Shown here in pieces: positions 1-5,554 of a stretch of DNA of 5,554 bases. Both the position numbers and the translations under genes were made by a program. The stretch is from Planctomycetaceae bacterium (lineage in GTDB: Bacteria > Planctomycetota > MHYJ01 > SBBU01): positions 1-5,554 of the forward strand of contig SBBU01000099.1 in NCBI GenBank assembly GCA_005239585.1, written 5' to 3'. Within the stretch, counting starts at the first letter, position 1. The number at the start of each line of letters is the position of its first letter. The notes beneath the pieces are model-generated. The model searched no databases. It had not been told where the DNA came from and was given only the letters and a program-made list of their open reading frames with translations.

Positions 1-973
1 CCTTCATACCTTTAAGACCTGAAATGAGAGTCATGACCTGCCTAGTACCATTCTCATATTGAGGCCTCTCGAACATCCCAACTGGGCCGTTGCAAAGTAT
101 AGTGCGAGCCACGCCCAATTCCTCTTTAAAGAGCGCGACTGTCTTTGGACCGATATCAAACGCGCAGCTGGCTGCGCTTATCGTTTCTACAATTGATCCG
201 TCTTCAAGGACATGATCAACAGGAAGCACTATCTTTCCAGATGACATTATGGATCTAGCCAGATCGAGCCTGTCATTTTCGACCAACGAATTTCCAACAT
301 CTTTACCCATTGCTTTTAGAAAAGTATAGGCCATGGCGCCGCCTATCAAGAGTCTATCGACCTGTCTTAGCAGGTTAGAAATCAAAAGGATCTTATCTGA
401 AACTTTGGCTCCACCCAAGAGTGCAACAAATGGTCTTTCCGGTAAATGAAGGAGCTTCCCAAGATTTGCTATCTCCTTCTCCATCAAAAAACCTGCGCAA
501 GGCTTGTCAAAAAACTGTGCGACTGCATGAACCGAGGCGTGTGCCCTGTGTGACACCCCAAAGCCATCGTTCACATATACGTCCCTTTTTTCAGCAAGTT
601 TTTTTGCAAACTCCTTGTCGTCTGCCTCCTCCTCGCGATAGTATCTTAGATTTTCGAGCAATAGGATCTGACCGACTTGCCCTACTGTTGGAATAAGACA
701 GTCATCCACAAACACGACTTGGTTCGACAAGAGGGAACCCAACCTCTCTGCGACTGGTCTTAGAGATAAGGAACTATCCTTACCCTTCGGCCTCCCAAGA
801 TGTGACATTATCACGCATGCGGCTTGTTGAGTTATATACTCTATTGTGGGAAGGGACTCGCGTATTCTAACGTCATTTGTTATTTTACCTGATTCAATAG
901 GGACATTTAAATCCAGACGCAGGAGTACTTGTTTACCTGTTATGTCAAGGTCTTTAATTGAAAGTTTTTTCAC
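1..973 (-). CDS. pgk: Phosphoglycerate kinase, C-terminus cut off by window edge
   Basis: Cytosolic glycolytic and gluconeogenic enzyme that transfers phosphate between 1,3-bisphosphoglycerate and ADP. About 324 codons are present of a family length near 390-400. The open frame leaves the window at base 1, so the C-terminal nucleotide-binding end, including the glycine-rich GGGD(S/T) motif, lies outside. Visible motifs are RLDLNVP (residues 19-25; the family usually has RVDFNVP), HLGRP (58-62), ENLRYY (107-112), VNDGFGVSHRAHAS (134-147; usually NDAFG), the hinge-region LLGGAKVSDK (185-194), and a later CNGPVGMFE. The start is GTG at 973-971, giving the family-typical MKKLSIKDLD. It lies one base after the gap stop codon. 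No Shine-Dalgarno sequence precedes it, so translation is probably coupled to gap. It follows gap in the same operon and catalyses the next step. No frameshift is seen. Confidence 0.96.
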   Translation of the reverse strand, partial: MKKLSIKDLDITGKQVLLRLDLNVPIESGKITNDVRIRESLPTIEYITQQAACVIMSHLGRPKGKDSSLSLRPVAERLGSLLSNQVVFVDDCLIPTVGQVGQILLLENLRYYREEEADDKEFAKKLAEKRDVYVNDGFGVSHRAHASVHAVAQFFDKPCAGFLMEKEIANLGKLLHLPERPFVALLGGAKVSDKILLISNLLRQVDRLLIGGAMAYTFLKAMGKDVGNSLVENDRLDLARSIMSSGKIVLPVDHVLEDGSIVETISAASCAFDIGPKTVALFKEELGVARTILCNGPVGMFERPQYENGTRQVMTLISGLKGMK

Positions 974-974
974 T

Positions 975-2102
<1,128 letters not shown>

Positions 2103-2108
2103 CTATCC

Positions 2109-2136
2109 TTGAAACTTGCCTATTCAGGAGTAAAAT
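2109..2136 (+). promoter_or_regulatory. Sigma-70-type promoter of the 274-residue gene, near-leaderless
   Basis: The -35 is TTGAAA (2109-2114, five of six), the spacer is 16 nt, and the -10 is TAAAAT (2131-2136, five of six). The ATG at 2147 begins only 10 nt after the -10, so a normal start site would leave a leader of about 0-4 nt. The AGGAG at 2126-2130 lies within the promoter spacer and would not be transcribed from this promoter. It is also 16 nt from the ATG, too far to serve as a ribosome binding site. The -35 elements of this promoter and the divergent gap promoter are separated by 37 bp. Confidence 0.65.
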
Positions 2137-2146
2137 ATTCTGCACA

Positions 2147-2971
2147 ATGACTTTTCAAAACACAGCAATCTCAGAAGTTGAAGTTTTTATTGATGTGAGA
2201 TCTGCAGGAGAAATACACCTCTACGCCCTGCCCTTAAATATTGCTGACTTGGCATTTACTAAAGAGCCAAGTGGTATGAACTTTGTGCTCTCAAAGTTTG
2301 ATACAGGCATCCTTAACGAAAGCTACTGGGAAAAAGGCACGAGCGATGATGTAAATGACAAATTTATAACTAAAGAGGGACATATCTTCAGACATGACTA
2401 TTGTCCCACAGGACGCTTGTTTAAAGACGAACTCGGATTAACTGGGGAGGTTATAGGCGGAAACTTGGTCAAGACAGCCTGGAAATCGTTTCAAAAGATC
2501 TGCGAACTCAGCCGAAACTCAACTTGTCCTATAGAATTTTCTGCTCTCCAGACTGATGCGATCTCCTACCATGACCTGCAGAATTCCTTTACCCTATTTT
2601 CGTTCACCACACCTTTACAAAAGTTTCTATACTCCTCAGCAGACAATCGTATAGCAAAAATCGTTTTTAGAGAAAAAGGTTCCGCCTTGAAACTGCTGGA
2701 GGCCATCCTAAGAGATCTTCTCATAAAACTCACAGGGGCACACGTGTCTCATATAAATACCAAGACACTAGAGATGATTCTCGACACCACTGACAAGCTC
2801 GGATTTACGATACATCCAGAGCGAGACTTTATAAATAAAGACAGATCTTTCGAACTTGTCTTAAACCTTGGAAAGACAGGCTGGGGTGTCCATCATGAGC
2901 TATTCCACGGCGACGAGAAACTCTTCCTCTACTACGACCGAACAAGCGGTATCTGGGCATCACTCACCTAA
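2147..2971 (+). CDS. Uncharacterised 274-residue soluble protein
   Basis: I do not recognise this family. The product has no signal peptide or clear membrane segment and looks cytosolic, with mixed alpha/beta character. The N-terminal quarter (residues 1-60) is beta-strand-like. A charged loop containing HDYCPTGR is near residues 83-90, followed by ELGLTGEVIGG, which has the look of a turn-rich loop. A helical, lysine- and leucine-rich stretch (about 175-220) leads to a C-terminal part with VHHELFHGDEK and LFLYYDRTSG. Only three cysteines are present (about residues 86, 118 and 127), so a metal-cluster role is not indicated. ATG 2147 is the only usable start between the upstream in-frame stop (2063-2065) and the body of the frame, and it agrees with the near-leaderless promoter. 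It precedes the threonine dehydratase in the same transcript, with a 4-nt gap or an overlap depending on the dehydratase start. No function is assigned. Confidence 0.85.
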   Translation: MTFQNTAISEVEVFIDVRSAGEIHLYALPLNIADLAFTKEPSGMNFVLSKFDTGILNESYWEKGTSDDVNDKFITKEGHIFRHDYCPTGRLFKDELGLTGEVIGGNLVKTAWKSFQKICELSRNSTCPIEFSALQTDAISYHDLQNSFTLFSFTTPLQKFLYSSADNRIAKIVFREKGSALKLLEAILRDLLIKLTGAHVSHINTKTLEMILDTTDKLGFTIHPERDFINKDRSFELVLNLGKTGWGVHHELFHGDEKLFLYYDRTSGIWASLT

Positions 2972-2975
2972 ACCA

Positions 2976-3917
2976 GTGAAATCTCACCGCGGGATTAGTC
3001 TATCACAAATAAGAGAGGCTACTGAAAGACTTGAGGGTGTTGTAATTAAAACCCCTATTGTAAAGTCAAGATTTGTTCCCAACCTCTTCTTCAAGTGTGA
3101 AAATCTACAATATGGAGGTAGCTTCAAGATAAGAGGGGCTTATAACAAGATCTCATCAATTCGCAAGAATTCGAATGGCGTAATCACATATTCTGCCGGC
3201 AACCACGGTCAGGGTGTCGCTCTTGCCTCAAAATGGCTGGGAATCAAATCAACAGTCGTGATGCCCAAGGGCGCAGTTCAAAGCAAAGTAACAGCGACAA
3301 AGCGTTTTGGTGCAAAAGTGATTCAGAAAGGCAATTCATCAGAAGAACTAAGATTGCTTGCAGAATTGCTCGCTAATCGAGATGGACTCGAACTTGTACA
3401 GCCTTTTGATGATCCTGCAATAATAGCAGGCCAAGGGACAATATCAGTTGAAATAATCGATCAGCTGAATGATGTAGATAATGTAATCGTTCAAATAGGA
3501 GGCGGCGGACTGGCTGCGGGTATCATAGCTGGACTTGCAAACAAGAAGGTCAAAGTTTTTGGGGTTGAACCCAAAGGCGTCGACAAGGTCAGGAGGTCAA
3601 TTCAGAATGGAAAACCTGTAATTGTACATAACATAAACACAGTTGCTGATGGACTACGAGTCATGAGATTAGGTGAACTCAACTTTCAGATTATCAATAA
3701 ACTCATACACGATATCGTTGCTGTCACTGAAGAAGAGATCGTCGAGGCCCTTAGGCACATCATGCTCAAAGAAAACCTGATTGTAGAGCCATCTGGGGCT
3801 GTATCTGTAGCTGCAGTTATCTCAGGCAGACTCAGACTCAAAGGCAAGACTGTTGCAATCCTAAGCGGAGGAAACGTGGATCTTAAATCAATAAGCTTCG
3901 GATGGGGAATGCAGTAG
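2976..3917 (+). CDS. ilvA: Threonine dehydratase (threonine ammonia-lyase), short form without ACT domain
   Basis: PLP-dependent fold-type II enzyme that deaminates threonine to 2-oxobutanoate and ammonia, the entry to isoleucine synthesis or to threonine catabolism. From GTG 2976 (313 residues) the motifs are ENLQYGGSFKIRGA with Schiff-base Lys51, SAGNHGQGVA (73-82), MPKGAVQSKV (96-105), QPFDDPAIIAGQGT (142-155), the phosphate-binding loop GGGGL (175-179), VEPSGAVSVAA, and a terminal ILSGGN. The protein ends soon after SGGN, so the regulatory ACT domain of biosynthetic IlvA is absent. Length and layout match TdcB-type enzymes or serine racemase. The start is ambiguous. ATG 2895 has GGGGTG upstream but would add a Ser/Thr-rich tail that merely overlaps the upstream gene. 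GTG 2976 gives the family N-terminus and sits 4 nt after that gene's stop, though without a Shine-Dalgarno sequence. The 3' end overlaps nfi. Confidence 0.92.
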   Translation: MKSHRGISLSQIREATERLEGVVIKTPIVKSRFVPNLFFKCENLQYGGSFKIRGAYNKISSIRKNSNGVITYSAGNHGQGVALASKWLGIKSTVVMPKGAVQSKVTATKRFGAKVIQKGNSSEELRLLAELLANRDGLELVQPFDDPAIIAGQGTISVEIIDQLNDVDNVIVQIGGGGLAAGIIAGLANKKVKVFGVEPKGVDKVRRSIQNGKPVIVHNINTVADGLRVMRLGELNFQIINKLIHDIVAVTEEEIVEALRHIMLKENLIVEPSGAVSVAAVISGRLRLKGKTVAILSGGNVDLKSISFGWGMQ

Positions 3918-4617
3918 TCCTAAAAAACGATCGTTGCGCATGCATTACGCTCTCTCCAGAGGCAAGTTTATCTGCAAGCCTGGTTGGCTCTGGGATCCTG
4001 TACTTTGGTGAACACTTTAATACAAAATCTATAGACCACTCTAGCGTTACTTTGTGCCCTACAGAGACATAGATCGGGTTTGTACCATCTCGTGTGACAA
4101 GCACTGCCCCTATTTTATCTTCACAGTCATAAAGAAATTCACATGATCCACGCACTGGCTTTGGCTTCTCATGCTTTCCGAAGAGTCTAGTTTTACCACA
4201 ACCAATGGAAGGTTTATCAATAAGAACTCCTAGATGACTTGCAATGCCAAATCTCCTTGGATGGGCGATACCCTGTCCGTCTACTAGGAAAATGTCTGGG
4301 ATGTTTTTAATCTGCTCAATCGCTTTGAGCAGTGTTGGAAGCTCCCTGAAGGCCAAAAGTCCCGGCACATATGGAAATTTCACTTGGCTCACGGCGGTCT
4401 TGGCCTCAATTGGCTCTAATCCCGGCCATGTCATAATTACAATTGCAGAACGGGCGTAATCGCCATCAAGACCCATGTCAACACCCGCAATCAGGTCAAC
4501 TTTTTGAGGCCAAGATGTTGATACAACTTGGCCCCGCAATCTTTTTTGGAGTTCAATAGCCTCTTGAACGCTTAGATTCCAATTATGCTCGTCAGCTAAC
4601 CCATTTGGGATTTGCAC
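3883..4617 (-). CDS. nfi: Endonuclease V (deoxyinosine 3'-endonuclease), 244 residues
   Basis: DNA-repair nuclease that nicks the second phosphodiester bond 3' of deoxyinosine and starts removal of deaminated adenine; it acts on the nucleoid with Mg2+. Family motifs appear in order: AGVDMG with metal ligand Asp47, PYVPGLLAFRE (82-92) holding the wedge tyrosine and Glu92, VDGQGIAHPRRFGIASHLG (112-130) with Asp113, IGCGKTRLFG (138-147) with Lys142, then YVSVGHKVTLE and PEPTRLADKLAS. These match the catalytic set of E. coli Nfi (Asp35, Glu89, Asp110, Lys139), so it should be active. At 244 residues it is slightly longer than E. coli Nfi (about 223), from short additions at both ends. Start GTG 4617 lies one base after the upstream stop, with AGAGGG 6 nt before it. 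It is the last gene of a three-gene operon, and its final 35 bases overlap the convergent threonine dehydratase gene. Confidence 0.95.
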   Translation of the reverse strand: MQIPNGLADEHNWNLSVQEAIELQKRLRGQVVSTSWPQKVDLIAGVDMGLDGDYARSAIVIMTWPGLEPIEAKTAVSQVKFPYVPGLLAFRELPTLLKAIEQIKNIPDIFLVDGQGIAHPRRFGIASHLGVLIDKPSIGCGKTRLFGKHEKPKPVRGSCEFLYDCEDKIGAVLVTRDGTNPIYVSVGHKVTLEWSIDFVLKCSPKYRIPEPTRLADKLASGESVMHAQRSFFRTTAFPIRSLLI

Positions 4618-4618
4618 G

Positions 4619-4924
4619 CTAATCCCTCTTGAGACATGGACAATCAGTCACTCCAGCTTTGCCGGTGCAATGTTCGCACTTGCAGTATGGCATAATCTCA
4701 CCGCATGCACATGGGGGATTCCCTGCTCCACAGTAACATTTTGTACCTACCTCACCAATACAGTGGTTACATTTACATGTCTTGCCGGTATTTTTCATCG
4801 TCTCTTTACAATTACAACCCTTTGATTCCATCTGGTAGGGTTTATCGCCAGTTTTATCCGCAGGCGGACAGTAACAATTGCTTAGAAAAAACACTAATGA
4901 CAATAAACTTATAGCTATTCTCAT
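4619..4924 (-). CDS. Small exported cysteine-rich protein, probable metal-binding lipoprotein
   Basis: The product has 101 residues with 16 cysteines, all from residue 17 onward. Residues 1-16 (Met-Arg, then a run of Ile, Leu, Val and Phe) form a signal peptide ending LSNC. That resembles a lipobox with lipidation at Cys17, although Asn at -1 is unusual and ordinary Sec cleavage is possible. The mature part has seven CxC pairs at 17/19, 37/39, 50/52, 63/65, 72/74, 81/83 and 95/97; two extend to CKCxHC (50-55 and 81-86). This is metallothionein-like ligand density, but the pattern is not the SmtA/BmtA family I know, so metal binding is inference. I chose ATG 4924, one base after the upstream stop. 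The longer TTG reading from 4945 would place charged residues before the signal and has its AAGGAGG only 1 nt away. Second gene of the operon, between the coiled-coil gene and nfi. Confidence 0.85.
   Translation of the reverse strand: MRIAISLLSLVFFLSNCYCPPADKTGDKPYQMESKGCNCKETMKNTGKTCKCNHCIGEVGTKCYCGAGNPPCACGEIMPYCKCEHCTGKAGVTDCPCLKRD
4624..4629 (-). promoter_or_regulatory. Ribosome binding site of nfi
   Basis: AGAGGG stands 6 nt before the GTG at 4617, the same spacing as at gap. It supports the GTG start and lies inside the 3' end of the upstream cysteine-rich gene. Confidence 0.6.
4634..4780 (-). repeat. Internal duplication of a CxCxHC...CxC unit in the cysteine-rich protein
   Basis: Residues 50-65 (CKCNHC, a glycine-containing linker, then CYC) recur at 81-97 (CKCEHC, a similar linker, then CPC). 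The period is 31 residues, with one extra residue in the second linker. Between them lie CGAGNPPCAC and GEIMPY. The two copies look like an ancient tandem duplication of a metal-ligand module. Confidence 0.75.
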
Positions 4925-4925
4925 C

Positions 4926-5249
4926 TCACCCGAGTTGCTTCTCAAGCCTCCTTAGGATTATCTTGAAAACCGAATCTGTTCGCTTCTCCTGCTTTTCAAG
5001 ACGCTCATCTACTCTCTGTAGCATATGCAACATCACAGTAATCCGCTGGTCATTTTTTTGATGGCGTTCTTCATTCTTCCTATGGCGTTTTTCATTCTGA
5101 CGCACGTACTCCATAAGCATTTGCCAGCGTTCTACATTTTTCTTCCAACGTTCTTCATTTTTCTCCCAGCGTTCCTCCCCTTTTTTTATATACTCCTCAA
5201 GTATCTTTCGCAAATCACCGTTATTGTTACTATTTCCTTTGTTTGCCAT
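4926..5249 (-). CDS. Small heptad-repeat coiled-coil protein, 107 residues
   Basis: The product is highly charged, probably cytosolic, and has no signal peptide, membrane segment or cysteine. Residues 1-12 are Asn/Gly-rich and likely disordered. From about residue 13 the chain is predicted to be one long helix. Residues 25-69 are built of seven-residue units of the type NEERWKK, with Trp at 28, 35 and 42, His at 56 and 63, and Ile at 70, each seven apart. Asn sits at 31, 38, 52, 59 and 66, three residues after those. Residues 70-107 continue as a more ordinary Leu/Val/Ile coiled coil ending in RRLEKQLG. Such a chain would oligomerise or act as a scaffold. I know no specific family, though similar Glu/Arg/Asn/Trp heptads occur as coiled-coil parts of larger bacterial proteins. 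ATG 5249 is 6 nt after a TATAAT, implying a leaderless mRNA. First gene of the operon with the cysteine-rich protein and nfi. Confidence 0.8.
   Translation of the reverse strand: MANKGNSNNNGDLRKILEEYIKKGEERWEKNEERWKKNVERWQMLMEYVRQNEKRHRKNEERHQKNDQRITVMLHMLQRVDERLEKQEKRTDSVFKIILRRLEKQLG
5043..5177 (-). repeat. Degenerate 21-bp tandem repeats encoding heptads
   Basis: About six units of 21 bp encode variants of N-E-E-R-(W/H)-x-K. On the plus strand they appear as recurring CGTTCTTCATT-like blocks. The fourth unit (residues 46-52, around Tyr48 and Val49) has diverged most. Repeats like these can change copy number by slippage. Confidence 0.75.
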
Positions 5250-5255
5250 AACTAC

Positions 5256-5284
5256 ATTATAATATCACAAATTGGTGCACTCAA
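5256..5284 (-). promoter_or_regulatory. Promoter of the coiled-coil / Cys-rich / nfi operon, leaderless
   Basis: On the minus strand the -35 is TTGAGT (5284-5279, four of six), the spacer is 17 nt, and the -10 is TATAAT (5261-5256, six of six). Only GTAGTT separates the -10 from the ATG at 5249. A normal start site, about 7 nt beyond the -10, would coincide with the A of the ATG. No Shine-Dalgarno sequence exists upstream of that ATG, which fits a leaderless mRNA. Read-through from the tRNA promoter upstream is an alternative source of transcript. Confidence 0.7.
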
Positions 5285-5327
5285 ACAAATTAACACCTTT
5301 GATGCGTTTACAGTAAATTCTGAGTAA

Positions 5328-5398
5328 TGCCGGCGAGGGGAGTCGAACCCTTACCCGCGGCTTATGAAACCGCTGCTCTGCCGTTGAGCTACGCCGGC
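5328..5398 (-). tRNA. tRNA with anticodon CAU (elongator Met, or Ile2 if modified)
   Basis: A full cloverleaf of 71 nt can be folded. It has acceptor GCCGGCG/CGCCGGC, a D arm GCTC/GAGC with the GG pair in its loop, an anticodon stem GCGGT/GCCGC (one G-T wobble) around loop TTCATAA, a 4-nt variable region, a T arm with TTCGACT loop, and discriminator A at 5328. Anticodon CAT is at 5366-5364. Position 1 pairs with 72 (G-C) and the anticodon stem lacks three consecutive G-C pairs, so it is not initiator tRNA. Methionine elongator and lysidine-modified isoleucine tRNA cannot be told apart by eye. The T stem has one A-C mismatch. The 3' CCA is not encoded (TTA follows the discriminator). Confidence 0.93.
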
Positions 5399-5418
5399 CT
5401 ATGTAACTGAGAGAATAA

Positions 5419-5447
5419 ACATTACCTAAATAGTATTTAACAGTCAA
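5419..5447 (-). promoter_or_regulatory. Probable promoter of the CAU tRNA
   Basis: TTGACT (5447-5442, five of six -35 bases) and TAATGT (5424-5419, three of six -10 bases) are 17 nt apart on the minus strand. They end about 20 nt before the mature tRNA 5' end. The good -35 and spacing support it; the weak -10 limits certainty. Confidence 0.5.
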
Positions 5448-5459
5448 ACTCTATAGAGT
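5448..5459. repeat. 12-bp perfect palindrome ACTCTATAGAGT
   Basis: A perfect inverted repeat with no central spacer directly abuts the -35 of the tRNA promoter, in the gap between the minus-strand tRNA and the possible plus-strand gene at 5507. It could be an operator, but a single palindrome of this length may also be chance. Confidence 0.4.
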
Positions 5460-5506
5460 CTGTAGAACAATTCCAAAGGAAGAGGAAAAACAAATTGAGA
5501 TAACGA

Positions 5507-5554
5507 ATGCGAGAGTATCCCAAGGTAGAGGATATGCGTAACGCCACACGAAGG
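5507..5554 (+). CDS. Possible N-terminus of a plus-strand gene, cut by window edge
   Basis: From ATG 5507 a frame of 16 codons runs open to the last base and begins MREYPKVEDMRN. An in-frame TAA lies at 5501-5503. The Shine-Dalgarno match upstream is weak (GAGA). A second in-frame ATG with AGAGGAT before it is at 5534. The peptide looks protein-like but is far too short to assign. On the minus strand of this stretch I see no convincing gene. Confidence 0.25.
   Translation, partial: MREYPKVEDMRNATRR

Noticed and set aside
421..696. Plus-strand 91-codon frame
   Set aside because: It lies entirely antisense to conserved pgk sequence.
2868..2975. TTG start of a 349-residue threonine dehydratase
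   Set aside because: It lies deep within the upstream gene without a ribosome binding site; GTG 2976 or ATG 2895 fit better.
3926..3935. AACGATCGTT palindrome as a terminator or operator
   Set aside because: It is within nfi coding sequence, has only ten bases and no loop or T-run, and is best read as chance.
4244..4914. Two plus-strand frames of about 70 codons (4244-4459 and 4705-4914)
   Set aside because: They are antisense to conserved endonuclease V motifs and to the cysteine-rich gene, respectively.
5307..5317. TTTACAGTAAA palindrome after the tRNA as a terminator
   Set aside because: The stem is five AT-rich pairs with a one-base centre and no T-tract, too weak for intrinsic termination.
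5025..5327. Plus-strand 100-codon frame that looks like a Phe/Leu/Ile-rich membrane protein
   Set aside because: It is the antisense of the Glu/Lys/Arg heptad repeats, whose complement codons read as Phe, Leu and Ile. It has no ribosome binding site, and the minus-strand gene has a promoter and coherent heptads.
5265..5447. Minus-strand 60-codon frame
   Set aside because: It runs across the tRNA gene and its promoter, and its peptide is a translation of the tRNA.

Overview
The window is a compact stretch of bacterial chromosome. The genes are bacterial, promoters resemble the sigma-70 consensus, intergenic gaps are very short, and GTG starts are common. A small protein with a lipoprotein-like signal suggests a Gram-negative (diderm) host. 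I cannot name the species from sequence alone. No phage, IS, integrase or CRISPR signal is visible. The longest gene-free stretches are about 150 bases or less.

Region 1 (1-2071, minus strand) is a glycolytic operon. A consensus promoter at 2044-2071 drives gap (glyceraldehyde-3-phosphate dehydrogenase), followed one base later by pgk (phosphoglycerate kinase), which runs off the left edge. The two enzymes catalyse consecutive steps.

Region 2 (2109-3917, plus strand) is divergent from gap. A second consensus-like promoter sits so close to its ATG that the mRNA should be nearly leaderless. It drives an unrecognised 274-residue soluble protein, then a short PLP-dependent threonine dehydratase without an ACT domain. 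The dehydratase start is ambiguous; I favour GTG at 2976, four bases after the upstream stop.

Region 3 (3883-5284, minus strand) converges on region 2 and overlaps it by 35 bp. It is a three-gene operon with 1-nt junctions: a 107-residue heptad-repeat coiled-coil protein, a 101-residue exported protein with 16 cysteines, and endonuclease V (nfi). Its promoter has a perfect TATAAT only 6 nt before the ATG, so the first gene looks leaderless. This joining of two uncharacterised small proteins to a DNA-repair nuclease is the most novel feature here.

Region 4 (5328-5554) holds a tRNA with anticodon CAU on the minus strand and its likely promoter. A 12-bp palindrome abuts the -35. A short plus-strand reading frame entering at 5507 may be the start of another gene.
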